Both the position numbers and the translations under genes were made by a program. Shown here piece by piece: positions 1 through 14,455 of a stretch of DNA of 64,000 nucleotides. How positions within the stretch are numbered: the stretch's first letter is position 1; every line of letters begins with the position of its first letter. Source of the DNA: Ophioceras dolichostomum (Eukaryota; Ascomycota; Sordariomycetes; Magnaporthales; Ophioceraceae). The stretch covers positions 14,184 to 78,183 of the forward strand of contig PYST01000085.1 of assembly GCA_003049485.1 (NCBI GenBank), read 5' to 3'. Below the pieces are notes generated by a model, which saw only the letters and a list, made by a program, of their open reading frames with translations, searched no databases and was not told the DNA's origin.

Positions 1-2757
1 GGGGGGGGGGGGGGGGGTAGGACGGCATATTGATAATAAGCGGCACAGCGATACAATGTACACACACCGAACACACGGGACGCACATCGACGGCCCAGCA
101 ACAAGGGAGACGGGCAGGAAAGCAATCCGGACGGTCCAAAGGGAGTCCCCACGCCGAGCCCGATGCCGTCCCGGCCTGAGGCTGATCTTGGTCAGCTCGA
201 GATCTTTGGTGCGGGCTCCGCGTAAGGCGATGGACGGACGGGCTGGCTGGCGGGCAAGCGAGACCACGCGTGTGCGATGAACGGTTGGTGTCGTTGCGTG
301 ATAGGTGATCGTTTGGTGGTGTTGTGAGACTTAGGTGAGACCGAACTCTTCCTTCTCGTCGTATGGGGGGCCCGGCCAGCCTTCTCGGAAGTCTCCGGGT
401 CGCCTCTACTCTCTCCTCCTCTGTGTCTCCCTCCCCATCACTCCCTTTCTCCCTGACTGACCCCTCCTCCGAACGGCTGAGACGCGACGTTGATGAACTG
501 ATGGCGGCTTGGAATCACAAGCAGGGCCCCTTCTCCCGTTTGATGAGGCATTTTACGAACCAGTTCTGGCCACCCACCATCACCACCTCAACCCCCTTGC
601 TTACCTTTTTTTGTTCCTTAACCCTTGGCTTTCCCCTCCTCCTCTTGCCCCCCGGCGGCGATAAGACACACGGCATGAAAATGGTTGGGATGGAGGGTGT
701 GCCACGGCGACTGGGAAAAAAAAGACGGCGAGGTTGGTGTGTGGGTATTGGTGGTGTTGACAGCGGGAACAAAGAAAGAACTTTCGTCCAAACGGAGTGG
801 AGGCCCCGACACCCTCCTCAAAGTTCGACCTTGGCAGGTACTGTGGTATGCCTGTTGAGAAGCAGCCGCTGTGGGGCCCCCTATAGCCCTCGTCGGTCGG
901 CTCTCCAGGGCCAGGGGCAAAGTCACACCGACCACAGGAGCCTCGAAGTCAATTCACGTTCCTTGTCATGCACCTCGCACAAACGATTCATTCAAGTCGT
1001 GTTCAGTGATGGCAAGAGCCTAACAAATCTCCCCTCAGAGCACAGCGCCGGCGCAGCATGGTTTTGTGCTGCCTCGGCACTTCTTTTCGTCTCTTCCATT
1101 TGCCCAGTATGGTTTCTTGTTTTTCTTTCTTCTTCTGCTTTCGTCCCCACTGCCTGCCGAGCAAGCAGCAACCTTCTCAAAGAGGGAGAAGAGCAAGGGG
1201 AACTCCGGCCACTGTTACTCCCCCAAAAGCGGGGGCGGGCTAGCTCGGCTGGCAGGCCACAGCATCATCATCACACACACATGTCCACCAAGCCAGCCTC
1301 TCATCGTCCTTCTCATCAGAGCCTGCTTCGCGATTGGGACGCGGCCGTCAACAAATGATCTTCAACAGGAAAAGATTGTCAAAGCCCGAGTCCATCCGAT
1401 GATGACATCCTCACACACTTTTTCCCCCTTCGCGATTCCATTGCTTTTCCGTTTTGGATCCTTTCTATCGATAGCGTGGAAAGCGAGGCGCTTATTCCTT
1501 GGTCCAGGTCTGCCGCTCCCCGGCCTATGAGGTTCGCTAGCCGGGGGCTGTCTTCCGTGTGCTCTCCAGTGGGGGCCGCCACAATTCGACCGTGAACTCC
1601 CGCTACGAGCTCGGATTGGCTGGTTCGAGTGAATTTTACAGCCAATCCCGTCGAGGCTTCCTCCTCCTAGACGACATTGCCACGCTGAACAAGAGAACAA
1701 GAGAGGAGCCCCAGGCTGTTTTCTTCTTCTGAGGTTGCTTCGAACCCACCCTTGAAAGCCTGGGCTTGAGCAAGAACCTCAATTCGTTCGCTCCTCAGTC
1801 CTCATCCTCAGCTTTTGTATGCGGGCCTGTCACGAGGGGATCCATTCGTGCCGGGCTTGAACCAGTGTTCACTCACGGCTCCTCACGGTTCTCACTTTGG
1901 TGGCGTGGTCTCGTCCGGTCTGTCCCTGGATACATGCAGGCTGTGTGGGCTGGACCCCCCTTTTTGTGCTCCCTGTTTATCGATACCACAGTAAATATGT
2001 ATGCTCTGGCCAGTCAACGTGCTGTGGACAGGGACAAAAAAAATACAGAGAGAGCATGGCTTTTTTATTTCTCCAACTACGATTGCCGGATCCCGGGGTT
2101 CTGGGGCGCTTGACAAAGGCTTGTGTGTCGTCCCTGACTCCGGCTCCCACTCCCATCCATCCCATGCCTACATGCAGGCCTCACCTCCTCGCCTCCTCTC
2201 TCTATCTCTGTTTGGTGGCTGTCCGCCAGTTAGTCAGTCAGGTCCTGATGTATCCGTATCCGGTCTGTAATGGTGTGGTCCCTATTTATTAAAACTGTCA
2301 AGGTCTGCCCTCCTTTTGCAACCCTCCTTCCCCTTCCTTCCACTCCCTTCCCGCCTGCTGAGCCGGCTCCTCGGGATTTTGTCTCACATTGTTCTTGTGT
2401 GTATGCGCACTTGCTCTGGCAGCGTTACGTTGCGAGTTGCTGTGCTGCGTCGGGCTGCCGTGCGTGCCTTGCCGTTGCGTTGTGTTGAGTTGGGTGCTGA
2501 GGCAACATCAACAAGCGAGGCAGCACCCAGGGAGAGGCCAAGGACGCTTTCAAAATCCCCCTTCCCGGCGCGCGTTTGTTCTTGCAACATAACGCCAAGC
2601 GAGCTAGCGAGAGCCACGCCCGCCCGCCGCGCTTCTCTACACAACTACTGATGAGATCCGCCAACGTCCACCGCCAAGGATCGTCTCCTTCAAGAGGACC
2701 AGGACCAGGACCAGGACCGGGACCAAAACCAAACAGGCAGACCGGCCCATCATCAAG
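1..2757. other. Long region upstream of the rhodopsin-like gene, no supported gene
   Basis: The window opens on a run of 17 G. The rest is pyrimidine-rich, promoter/leader-like sequence. An ATG-started frame at 363-1358 stays open for 331 codons, but its translation is Ser/Pro/Arg low complexity without a recognisable domain, so I do not call it. I see no tRNA, no telomere repeat and no transposon here. Confidence 0.5.
2695..2724. repeat. Hexanucleotide tandem repeat AGGACC in the 5' leader
   Basis: Four perfect AGGACC units are followed by one degenerate GGGACC, ending 33 bp before the ATG at 2758. It probably lies in the 5' UTR of the rhodopsin-like gene. Confidence 0.85.
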
Positions 2758-4285
2758 ATGAACACGGGAATCGAACTGGCGTGCGCCATGTGGGCGCTGA
2801 CGGTGCTCTCGCTCATACTGGTTGCCCTCCGACTATACACCAGGATACACATCATCAAGTTCGTCGGCGCCGAGGACCACATGTTCGCCTGGACCGGCGT
2901 CTTCCTGCTCGTATTCACCTGCTCCATCCAGGTCGGCGTGCACTACGGGCTCGGACAAAACTTCTGGGCCCTCCCCTTCGCGGACTCGAGCAACGCCATC
3001 TTCTGGACCTTCGTGGCCAACAGCTTCGCCATCACGGGAAACGCCATGGCGAAGCTGTCCATGGGCCTCTTCCTCCTTCGCGTGGTCCAGATCAAGTGGC
3101 ACAAGATCGCCCTCTGGCTGCTCGTCGGCGTCACCATCGCCACGTCCATCGCCCTCACCATCATGCTCTGGAACCAGACCACCCCCGTCAAGGCCGCCTG
3201 GGACCCGCTGAGGACGCCCGGAAAGTGGAACATCCAGATCCAGCCCTTGAGCGTCGGACTCGGCGCCTGGTCGAGCGCCTGCGATTTCTTCTTCGCCGTC
3301 TTTCCATGGCTGTTCATTTGGTCTCTTCGCATGCCGCAGAGGGAGAAGATCATGCTAGCTAGCGGCATGAGTCTTGGTGTCATGTATGTCCCTTCCTGTT
3401 GCGGCCTTTTATCCTTCTTTCACGTCGCTGCGCCATCATCGCGGACAGATCATCACTGACATTAACTCTCTCTCTAGTGCTGGCGTATGCGGCATCGTCA
3501 GGACGGTAGTGCTGTCCCGTCTCGACGTTTACAACTACACACGTAAGTGTGCTGCTCCATTCGCGGACCGCCCAGGTCTCCCTCCCCAACTAGGCTATCG
3601 ACGTACCATGACATAGGCTAACCGCCAATCTGAAGTGAACTTCGTCCCATACTTCGGCTGGGCCGGGGCCGAGATCGCCGTCGCCATGATCTGCATCGGC
3701 ATTCCCACGCTCCGCCCACTCTACCTAAAGAAGCGACATGGCGTGACGACCGTGTACGGCAACCGGAGCGGCCAGATGCACCCGAGCAACGACCACCTCC
3801 CACAGTTCACCATGATGGACCGGAAGACTCGTACACCTAGCACGGCGCAGACGTCGCCGATAGTAAAGCCGGAGGAGGTGGTCATCAGGCCCCGAGAGAA
3901 GCAACACGACATCGAGTCCGCCACGACGGCGCGCGACTCGGGGTCCTCCCACGCCTTCCCCGCCGACGAAGAGATGGCCGTCGGCACCGTGGCTATCGCC
4001 CGCCCGTCTACAGCCCCTGCCATACCGCCCAGCGCGCACACCCGCGCGCCTGTGGGAGCCAGATGGCATGACGGCAGGTCGCGAGATGATAGCGTGGATG
4101 AGATACTGGGACTCTACGACAGGAACATCGGCGGAAGTAGTCGCCGCGCGGTCGGTGGACGAAGAGTAGTGGAGAGGTTGCCGATGGTCGGGCCACCAGC
4201 AGGGGACAGAGGGGGCACCATCTGGGTCAAAAACGAAGTCCAGGTCAGGCGAGAAGATGACTCGAATTGGCCATTGAGGGGCTAA
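2758..4285 (+). CDS. Rhodopsin-domain integral membrane protein (Pth11-like, no CFEM)
   Basis: Three exons, 2758-3383, 3478-3542 and 3636-4285, give 446 residues. Introns are GTATGT...CTAG and GTAAGT...GAAG, and the joins restore continuous helices. Seven membrane segments are visible: the first at about 5-27, the sixth made mostly by the small middle exon, and the seventh in exon 3, ending in the family signature IPTLRPL. The family motifs RLYTR and GAEDH follow TM1. The last 190 residues are a polar Ser/Thr/Pro-rich cytosolic tail. Proteins of this fungal rhodopsin family include the Magnaporthe receptor Pth11, but the N-terminal extracellular CFEM domain of true Pth11 is absent here. A receptor-like surface role is inferred and no ligand can be named. 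The ATG at 2758 begins just before TM1 and is the only sensible start. Confidence 0.9.
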
Positions 4286-4960
4286 TCCACCACCTCCTTT
4301 TTATCCACTTCTTTTATTTTCTTTCAACTTAGCGTCTTTTTAACTGTAGTAGGCTATGAGCTTGCTACTTCTTTTGCGTGTGTTCTGTTCCTCCTAGATG
4401 GATCTTTGTCTGCGCAGGAGAGGGCCGACATTACAGGATATACCCCCCTCTCTTTGCCATGGTGACGCAAGTCGCTACTACGTACCTACTACATACATTA
4501 CACCGTAATGAAATCACTCATTAATGAAGCAACGGATTTTCTAATCACCGGTTTGTCTCTATGCTTACGCGAGGCTGTGCGCAGAGTCAAGGGATGCTGG
4601 CCATTCACTCCATCAGCGGATGCGCCCGGCAGGGTCCCAGGGAGTCCTCGTTTACCCGATTGGGAAATGTCGATCCCCTACCACTTGTGTAAGCCAATAC
4701 AGGATATGCTGACGACGACTTCGAACCAGCAACACAGAAAATACGATGAACACGAGAAGTCGGGTCAATTATTTCTTCACGTCTATCCATATTGGTATTT
4801 GCAGGCATCTATAGGTATCTACGGGTATAAAATCATGGTGAGCGTCGTGCTCAAAGCTAGGAGGTAGGCATGTTTGTTACTCCCCCATCCAAACCACTCA
4901 TCAATTCTCAAACTTCAAAACCAATCCACCTAAGGCCCCCTCACGGCTCACAAGTCCAAC
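4286..4960. other. Intergenic region, rhodopsin-like 3' end to esterase promoter
   Basis: T-rich 3' flank of the rhodopsin-like gene followed by the esterase promoter. No gene is supported; the 119-codon frame at 4508-4867 resembles nothing and lacks codon bias. Confidence 0.5.
4826..4832 (+). promoter_or_regulatory. Putative TATA box of the carboxylesterase gene
   Basis: TATAAAA lies about 130 bp upstream of the esterase ATG at 4961. The call rests on match and position only. Confidence 0.4.
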
Positions 4961-7084
4961 ATGAGAATCTCAGAGATGGTCCTAGTGGCCCTCTGGCCAA
5001 CCGCGGCCCTCACGGCCACAGACAACTACTCCCACAAAGACGGCCTCGTCGACCTAGGCTACGCCACGCACATCCCAACCAAAGTCGAGACCGCACTCAT
5101 CTCTGGCCAGCGCATTAAGGTCTACAAGAACATCCGCTTCGGAAACCCCACCTCCGGGAACGCTCGCTTCCGCAGACCCGACACCAACCTCCCCCACACT
5201 CCCGGGGTCCAGGATGGTAACTACGGCCCCTGGAACGCGACGGCCTGCATCTCGTCCTTCCCGGAGTTTCTGAGCTTCCCGGGGTTGGGCAACCTGAGCA
5301 AGTTTGGGACCGAAGACTGCCTCTTCCTGGACGTGTACGTGCCCGAGGGCGTGAGGCCGGGGGACAACGTCCCGGTGCTGCACGCGTTTCACGGTAGCGG
5401 CTATGCTTTCGGGAGCAAGGAGGCGTTCTTTGGCCCGATGGGCTTGTTCGACTCCCGTGGGAACAACACGGCTGCTGCTGCTGTCGGTGGGAAGGGTGCT
5501 AGTGGCATCCACAAGTTCATCTTCGTGGCCAATAACTACCGGTAGGGTATTCGACTAAGTTTCGCTCCTCCACTTCTTTGCTCAATACAAACTCAGCCCC
5601 TCTCCCCTCTGATCTTTCACATGCTGACTTCGCTAGAATGGGCATGCCTGGATGGACCTCCATGCCCAACCTCGACATGGATGCGAACCCCGGCTTCCTA
5701 GACTGTCTAGCGGCTGCCGAGTGGACGCAGAAATACATCGCCCGCTTTGGCGGAGACCCTGGCCGCGTCACCGTCCTTGGGCAGAGCGCCGGCGCGGGTA
5801 TCATCAACCTCATGACGACGCTACGCGGAGGACGGGGACAGCTCCCGTTCCAGCAGGTCAGTCTCTTTGGATCCCTAGCCTCGAAATACCTCGCTTCCGC
5901 GGGGAGTAAACCGGATAGGAAATGAGCTGACACAAAAATAATCAAATACTGCTCAGGCTGTCGTCTCCTCCCCCTGCGTCCCACCACGAGGGAAACCGAT
6001 CAGCAGGCAGCAAGAGTTGTTCCAAGCCGTGCTGGACGCTACCAACTGCACCGGCTTGCCCTGCCTTCGGTCACTGCCCGAGCAGGCCATCTTGGAGGCG
6101 AACGACATCCTAGTCAGTCACTCGATTTCCAACGGAGGGGGCGGCGTCTTCGGGCCTTCCCTGGGGTTCGGCCCCGTACCAGATGGGAAGTGGATTCCAG
6201 ACATGCCTGAGGTGCTGTTCAGGGAGGGGAGGTATCACAGGAGAGGACTCCAGGCTGTTGTTGTGGGACATATGCTGAACGAGGTGAGTCTGTCCGCATG
6301 AGTTCACCGCGCCAATCCATCGAGAGAGCCTGGTCCCTACTCATCTGGCGTCTTACTACTCTATCCAATGTTTCCACCCAGACGGTAAAACTTAACACTA
6401 ACTTGAACGTTTCCATGGTGCAGGCAATGGGACTGTCAAGCGACAGTGACATGCCCGCCCGCTTCCCGACCATCGTCCGCATGATCATGCCCAACGCCAC
6501 CAACGCCACGATCAGCAAAATCCAGACCCTCTACGAGGAGAAGGGCAACCTGACGCAGCCGGCCCAGCTCGCGTGGGAGTGGACCAAGGACGCGGTGTTC
6601 GCCTGCAACGGCCACAACCTAGCCAACGCCTTCCGGGACAAGACCAGGAGGTACATCATGTCCATCCCGCCCGCGACACATGGTCTTGAAGTCAACTGTG
6701 AGATCTACCCTACCCATCTCTATCATACCCGCTCTGTGTATCAACAACTCTCCTTCTCCCTTTACCTTTTGCTATTTACTATATTATGATTCGAAGAAGC
6801 TGGATTTTAACGAACAAGTTCGCTCGTTATGAACAACAGATTTCTTCTACACAAGCCAAGAGACGACCCCAGTATCAAACCCAGAGCTCGTCCCCGAGTT
6901 CCAGCGGCGGCTCCTCAAGTTCATCCACGGACTTGATCCTGAGTGGCCGCTTTATGGCGACTCCTCGGCCATGTACAACATAACGGCGGAGGACGGGTTC
7001 GAGGAGATGACCTTGCCTGCGTATCTCGAGGAGAGGTGCGAGGTGGTCACCGAGGCGCTGTTGGATCCGGCCAATGGAGTGTGA
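4961..7084 (+). CDS. Secreted type-B carboxylesterase/lipase
   Basis: Five exons (4961-5541, 5637-5856, 5957-6283, 6424-6697, 6840-7084) give 548 residues, the usual length for the alpha/beta-hydrolase type-B esterase family. Residues 1 to about 19 form a short signal peptide. The family signature EDCLFLDVYVP is at 118-128, the oxyanion-hole HGSG at 144-147, and the nucleophile elbow GQSAGA places Ser at about 244. The candidate acid is the Glu closing exon 3 (about 376), and the His in THGLEVN (about 462) completes the triad in the normal order and spacing. Several N-glycosylation sequons (NAT, NLT, NIT) fit secretion. It should hydrolyse ester bonds outside the cell, but the substrate cannot be read from sequence. 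The catalytic His sits next to the last intron, so that join (EVN then YYFF) matters most. Confidence 0.9.
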
Positions 7085-7648
7085 TAATAGTATCTACCTT
7101 ACTTTGGTAGCTACTAGCATGGCATCTAGTGTGCGTTTGCAAGGTTAGGGGGGAAGTGGTGGCCTGAGATTCAGATTGCAAGCTGTGGGGGCTTTGCTTG
7201 CTGCGGCAAACTTTAAGCTCTTGCAAAATTTAGTAGTACTTACCCTTGGTTTTAATACACTTACCCTACAATGCTGTTTTCGTCCGGCCCTGGCTTGAGT
7301 ACCTACCTACCTAAGGTATCTTAGCGACGTTCAAAGGACCAAGAGTGAGAGGACTCAGGGGTAAGCAGTATACGCCCGGATCAACTCAGGGTTAGGGTCA
7401 TCCCGACGTGGGGTCCGTGCGTCCGAGAACAAAATCGCCGACGCCCGACCTCGCTTGATTTCAGGACCGAAGCGCGGCTTGAAAAATACGCTGTGAGAAA
7501 CTATCACAGCCGTGGCTTATTATAAAACGACAGATAAAAAAGAGCCATTGGCCCCGCGCAATGGATCCAATTCTTGAACCGTTTCTCATTCCTCCATGAC
7601 AGCATCCCTCCTTATATTAATAGCACTTTTTTGACCCCCAGAACTGCC
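7085..7648. other. Intergenic region, esterase to pantothenate synthetase
   Basis: AT-richer 3' flank, then the promoter and leader of the pantothenate synthetase gene. No gene is seen. Confidence 0.5.
7521..7527 (+). promoter_or_regulatory. Putative TATA box of the pantothenate synthetase gene
   Basis: TATAAAA lies 128 bp upstream of the chosen ATG at 7649. Confidence 0.4.
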
Positions 7649-8959
7649 ATGTTCCGCCGCGCATTCGGCGCGCAGGCGAGGAGGGGAGCTGTTGATGTAG
7701 TGTCGCGTGCTCCTGCCATTATCACTAACACCACGACCAGCTCGACTACTTCTGCTGTTGCTGTTGCTGCTACTGCTCTGAGCAGCTACAGCCAACCCTC
7801 CCCGTTCGTGCGCCCTTCACCGTCGTCGTCGTCCGTCCGCACAATGGCCTGCAAATCCTCCGCTTTGTCCTCCTCTCCGTCTTCCGCCCTCGAGAAAATC
7901 CCCTCGACGTCGATCCGCGTCCTCCGCACGGTCTCCTCCCTCCGGCGCTGGAGAAAACCCCACGCCCTCGACCAGCGCATCGTCGGCCTCGTGCCCACCA
8001 TGGGCGCCCTGCACGCGGGCCACGAGTCGCTCATCCGCCAGGCCGCGCGCGAGTGCCACCACGTCATCGTCTCGCTCTACGTGAACCCGGCGCAGTTCGG
8101 CGCCTCGGAAGACCTCGACTCGTACCCGCAGACGTGGGCCGCCGACTGCGAAAGCCTCCGCAGGCTCTCCCTCTCCCTCGCCGACGACGGGGGCAACCTG
8201 GCCGGGACGGGGATATCCGCCGTGTTCGCGCCCACCACCTCCGAGATGTACCCGTCTGGATTCCCCGGCCAGGACCTGGACTCGAAGGGCTCGTTCGTCA
8301 CCATCACGCCCGTGGGCGAGCTGCTGGAGGGGAAATCCCGCCCCACGTTCTTCAGGGGCGTCGCGACGGTGTGCATGAAGCTGTTCAACATCGTCCAGCC
8401 CGACCGCGTGTACTTCGGCCAGAAGGACGTGCAGCAGACCGTGGTGATCAGCAAAATGGTGCGCGACTTCCACATGCCCATCGCCGTGGTCGTCGTTCCC
8501 ACCGTGCGCGAGCCGGACGGGCTGGCGCTCAGCTCGCGGAACGTGTACCTCGGCCAGCGCCGGAGAAGGGTCGCGACGGTGCTGAGCAGGGCGCTGCGCG
8601 CTGCGGAGGCAACGTATTATAGCCCTGCAGAAGAAGGAGGGAAGGGAAATAAAACAGAAGAGATCCTGGGTGCCGCGAGGCAAGTCGTGGACTCGACGCT
8701 CGCGGAGCAGATGAGCCTCCCACCTCAGGCGAGGGCGCTGTTCGAGGTGGATTACATCTCTCTTGCGGACCCGGAGTCGATGGAGGAGCTGTCGGCGGTT
8801 GACCCGGCGAAGGGCGCGATCCTCAGCGGCGCGATCAAGATGTCGCCTGTCGAGGTCGCAATGGAGGGTGAGGACCTGGGCCACAGCGGCGGGCCGGCCG
8901 TGAGGCTGATCGATAATATTGTGTTGAAGCCGACGGCCACGACTGACGCTAGTAGCTAG
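7649..8959 (+). CDS. PAN6: Pantothenate synthetase (pantoate--beta-alanine ligase)
   Basis: A single exon of 436 residues. The enzyme joins pantoate and beta-alanine with ATP, the last step of vitamin B5 synthesis (yeast PAN6, bacterial panC). Hallmarks are PTMGALHAGH at 116-125, VNPAQFG, FGQKDVQQ in the ATP-binding core, and LALSSRN. An open frame extends upstream to 7574 but has no ATG, so 7649 is the first usable start. Compared with bacterial PanC (about 280 residues) there are roughly 85 extra N-terminal residues and Gly/Lys/Glu-rich loops near 8620-8680. The N-terminus (MFRRAFGAQARRG) is Arg-rich and free of acidic residues, like a mitochondrial presequence. Translation from the later Met (MACKSS, about residue 66) would give a cytosolic form. 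The function is secure; the location is inferred. Confidence 0.95.
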   Translation: MFRRAFGAQARRGAVDVVSRAPAIITNTTTSSTTSAVAVAATALSSYSQPSPFVRPSPSSSSVRTMACKSSALSSSPSSALEKIPSTSIRVLRTVSSLRRWRKPHALDQRIVGLVPTMGALHAGHESLIRQAARECHHVIVSLYVNPAQFGASEDLDSYPQTWAADCESLRRLSLSLADDGGNLAGTGISAVFAPTTSEMYPSGFPGQDLDSKGSFVTITPVGELLEGKSRPTFFRGVATVCMKLFNIVQPDRVYFGQKDVQQTVVISKMVRDFHMPIAVVVVPTVREPDGLALSSRNVYLGQRRRRVATVLSRALRAAEATYYSPAEEGGKGNKTEEILGAARQVVDSTLAEQMSLPPQARALFEVDYISLADPESMEELSAVDPAKGAILSGAIKMSPVEVAMEGEDLGHSGGPAVRLIDNIVLKPTATTDASS

Positions 8960-9357
8960 AGCGACTGCTGCTGCTCTAGCTGGCAGTGGTCGCAACGCGA
9001 GCCCGTTGTGCTTTCTGGAAGAACGATAAAAGATCTGGGTATTCGGAATACCACGACTACGTAGAATATGGGCATCATAAAAGGGTTCACCGGAGATTGT
9101 GGTTGCATGGGTAGGCAGGTTTTCACGCTTTGGATATTCCGTTTGCTGGTCTCTTACAAGGAGACAGCCAGCGAGCCATTGTATGTATATACAAGACGCT
9201 AGAAATATGTACATGTTCCCAGTCCGCTCTCCCTCCCACCACCCGCTCCCCTCCTCCCCAGACCTTACCCAACCTAACGAAGCAGACCTAACAAGGCAAC
9301 CTAACGCCAGAACCATTTTACCACTCACAGAATACCACCACCCCAAAAAAGTTCACA
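8960..9357. other. Convergent 3' flanks of pantothenate synthetase and acyltransferase genes
   Basis: About 400 bp between two converging stop codons. It probably holds both 3' UTRs; no gene is seen. Confidence 0.5.
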
Positions 9358-12294
<2,937 letters not shown>

Positions 12295-12824
12295 CTTTGG
12301 AGGGCAAGCCGCCGAGGGGTAGATAGCTCCGAGAGGTTTAGAGATGGCGCGTTCGTGATGGGAATACGTTCCAGAGGCTCTAATTTAGGGCTAAGTAAGT
12401 CCTTGCAGGAATTGGCCGCCCCTAATGGCCAGATATGCAACGGATTAAAGACAAGCTTGTTGATTCATGGTCAACGTTGCTGCATAACACAAGATTTCAG
12501 ACCAACGTCAACATTCAGTTGACAGACAAGCTTGAGGGGTCAGCTGCACTGCCGAGGATAGCCGCTATGTGCTGTGGCACCAGAGTGACGTCCCGGTGGC
12601 ATGTGAACTTCAGCAGGAGTTGGGCTCGCCAAGGACCCTGGCAGCAGTGCGTCACCCCCTGAAAAAGCTTCGCCAAATTCCCCGGACCCACACCATAATA
12701 TCCTTTGTCGACTTTTCGCATCAACCTCTGGGCAAAAAGTCTAATCCAGCTAACTTAAGGTACCCTACAACTAGAGGTCGGTCCATGGCCATCCAGGCTG
12801 CCGCCGCAGTCTTTGCACGTGAAC
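12295..12824. promoter_or_regulatory. Bidirectional promoter region between acyltransferase and POP4
   Basis: About 530 bp separate the divergent start codons. No TATA box stands out on either side, and frames inside it show no homology. Confidence 0.5.
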
Positions 12825-13640
12825 ATGGCATCATCCTCCTCAGCAAGCGCCGAAGCCGTAACCCGCGCGCTGCTCGCGCGAGCGCATTCCCCCTCCTCCG
12901 TCGACCGCCTATACGCCGAGAAGATCCAGCACCGCCCTCTGCGGCTGCGCGCCAACTCACCCACCCCGGCCGCCAACGCGCGCGACGCGCGGCGCAAGGC
13001 GCGCCAGCAGAAGGAGAAGGAGCGGCGAAAGATCCTGAAGCCCAAACCGCTCTCCGCGCGAGAGAGGCGACGCCTAGGCCTCTACCGGCTCCCGCGTCCA
13101 CACGGCACGAAATACGCGCTGTTCGAGCCGCTGCACGAGCTGTGGCTGGGGTACGTGCGCGAGGTGCTTGGGAACGACATGTTCGCGAATATCAGCAGCA
13201 GCAACGGAAATGGCAGTGGCAATGGAAACGGCAACGGCGGGCCCGCAGCGGCGACGAAGCTGGCGAGCGCTGATTTCCACGGCGCAGAAGTCGAGGTCGT
13301 ACGCAGCGGCTGTCCCTCCCGCGTGGGGATCCGCGGGATCGTGGTGAAAGACGCCAAGTTCGTGCTCGAGATCGTCACCCCCAAGAACACGCTGAAGATC
13401 GTGCCGAAGGAGGGGACCATCTTCCGGGTCGAGGTGCCTGTCACCGACTCAGCGCCAGCAGCGGCTGGCGATATAAAGAAGGGCGACGAACTAGATGGCG
13501 AGGCGGGGAAACAACGGCAGAAGGAGAAGGTAGGGGAAAAGGAGAAACTAGTCTTCGAGATCCATGGGGACCAGTTCCGGTACCGCTCTGCCGACAGGGC
13601 GAACAAGAAGTTCAAGGCGCATTTCCTGCCGAACCTGTGA
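12825..13640 (+). CDS. POP4: Ribonuclease P/MRP protein subunit Pop4 (Rpp29)
   Basis: Single exon, 271 residues. Pop4/Rpp29 is a core protein of RNase P (tRNA 5' processing) and RNase MRP (rRNA processing). The start is the ATG in GAACATGGCA; the open frame upstream of it lacks an ATG. Residues about 85-271 carry the Rpp29 fold: the helix KYALFEPLHELW, the strands around ADFHGAEVEVVRSGCPSRVG and GIVVKDAKFVLEIVTPKNT, then the closing segment HGDQFRYRSADRANKKFKAH. The N-terminal third is basic and Lys/Arg-rich, as expected for RNA binding. An Asn/Gly/Ser run (about 125-140) and a Lys/Glu-rich loop before the last strand are lineage-specific insertions. Confidence 0.92.
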   Translation: MASSSSASAEAVTRALLARAHSPSSVDRLYAEKIQHRPLRLRANSPTPAANARDARRKARQQKEKERRKILKPKPLSARERRRLGLYRLPRPHGTKYALFEPLHELWLGYVREVLGNDMFANISSSNGNGSGNGNGNGGPAAATKLASADFHGAEVEVVRSGCPSRVGIRGIVVKDAKFVLEIVTPKNTLKIVPKEGTIFRVEVPVTDSAPAAAGDIKKGDELDGEAGKQRQKEKVGEKEKLVFEIHGDQFRYRSADRANKKFKAHFLPNL

Positions 13641-14455
13641 GAGAGGGGACTAGTTTAGTCGGCAAGGCACCGCCAAGTGGGTAGCTCCCAAAGAGGAGAC
13701 CCGCGATCACCGGAGAGCCAGCCAGCCAGCTGCCGCTGCCATCGTCGCTCTGACGCCCAAGCGTCGCACTGTTGAGGTCTAGGTATCCAGCAATACTGGC
13801 CTCCCGGCCTGCGTTGCGACTGCATCAAGCCGTGGATGACCTCCTTTATTCAAAGGGGATCTCCAAAGGATAGACGTCGGAACCGCACAGGCCCGAGGAC
13901 AGACGATGGCGCATGTTATACATCCTTCACGGCCTGCCGGAGAATTGAGTACAGCGATAACTGGAGACTCCGCCGAAATGGTGGGAAATCTACAAAGAGC
14001 CACAGCCCCGATCGCCTACGTCGCTGACTGTAGCGCGGCGTACTGGGGGAGAGCTTTCTAGAAGGATGATATCTCCACGCTCAGACTCTGCGCGAGAGCG
14101 AGCCCGGATCGATGGTGGACGGCTTGTGGCATGGGTGGTAGACACCTATGGGCGTATCTATTCGGAGAGGCTTCAACTAGCGAACTGGATACAGATGGCG
14201 GGCACGATCACAGCTTCTTTCGCTATTAGAGCCCCCATTAGACCAACCCGGCCTAGTTGTAGATATGCAACCTCTGGGAGCGATGTTGTACACAAAATAG
14301 TCACATCCTATTCGAGAACCTACATACGAAGACAGTGCCATCTCAGGCAGGGACCTACCAACTTTTCCCCTATCAACGCCAAATCTCAATCTAGACCATC
14401 GACAATGCATAGAATACAGATATGTAGACAGACAGAAAGACAAAAAACCCCTCTC
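13641..14455. other. Convergent 3' flanks of POP4 and ASA1
   Basis: About 815 bp between converging stops. Short frames only, no domain and no RNA gene recognised. Confidence 0.5.

Noticed and set aside
363..1358. 331-codon ATG-started open frame on the plus strand
   Set aside because: The translation is Ser/Pro/Arg/His low complexity without a domain, overlaps frames on the other strand equally open, and lies in promoter-like sequence.
4690..4765. Minus-strand GGTTCGAA resembling a tRNA T-loop
   Set aside because: No complementary T-stem, anticodon arm or acceptor stem is present.
7574..7648. Upstream extension of the pantothenate synthetase frame
   Set aside because: The extension opens with TTG and contains no ATG; the first usable ATG is 7649.
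7817..9346. 509-codon minus-strand frame opposite pantothenate synthetase
   Set aside because: It is the complement of a clearly coding exon and shows Arg/His/Ala shadow composition.
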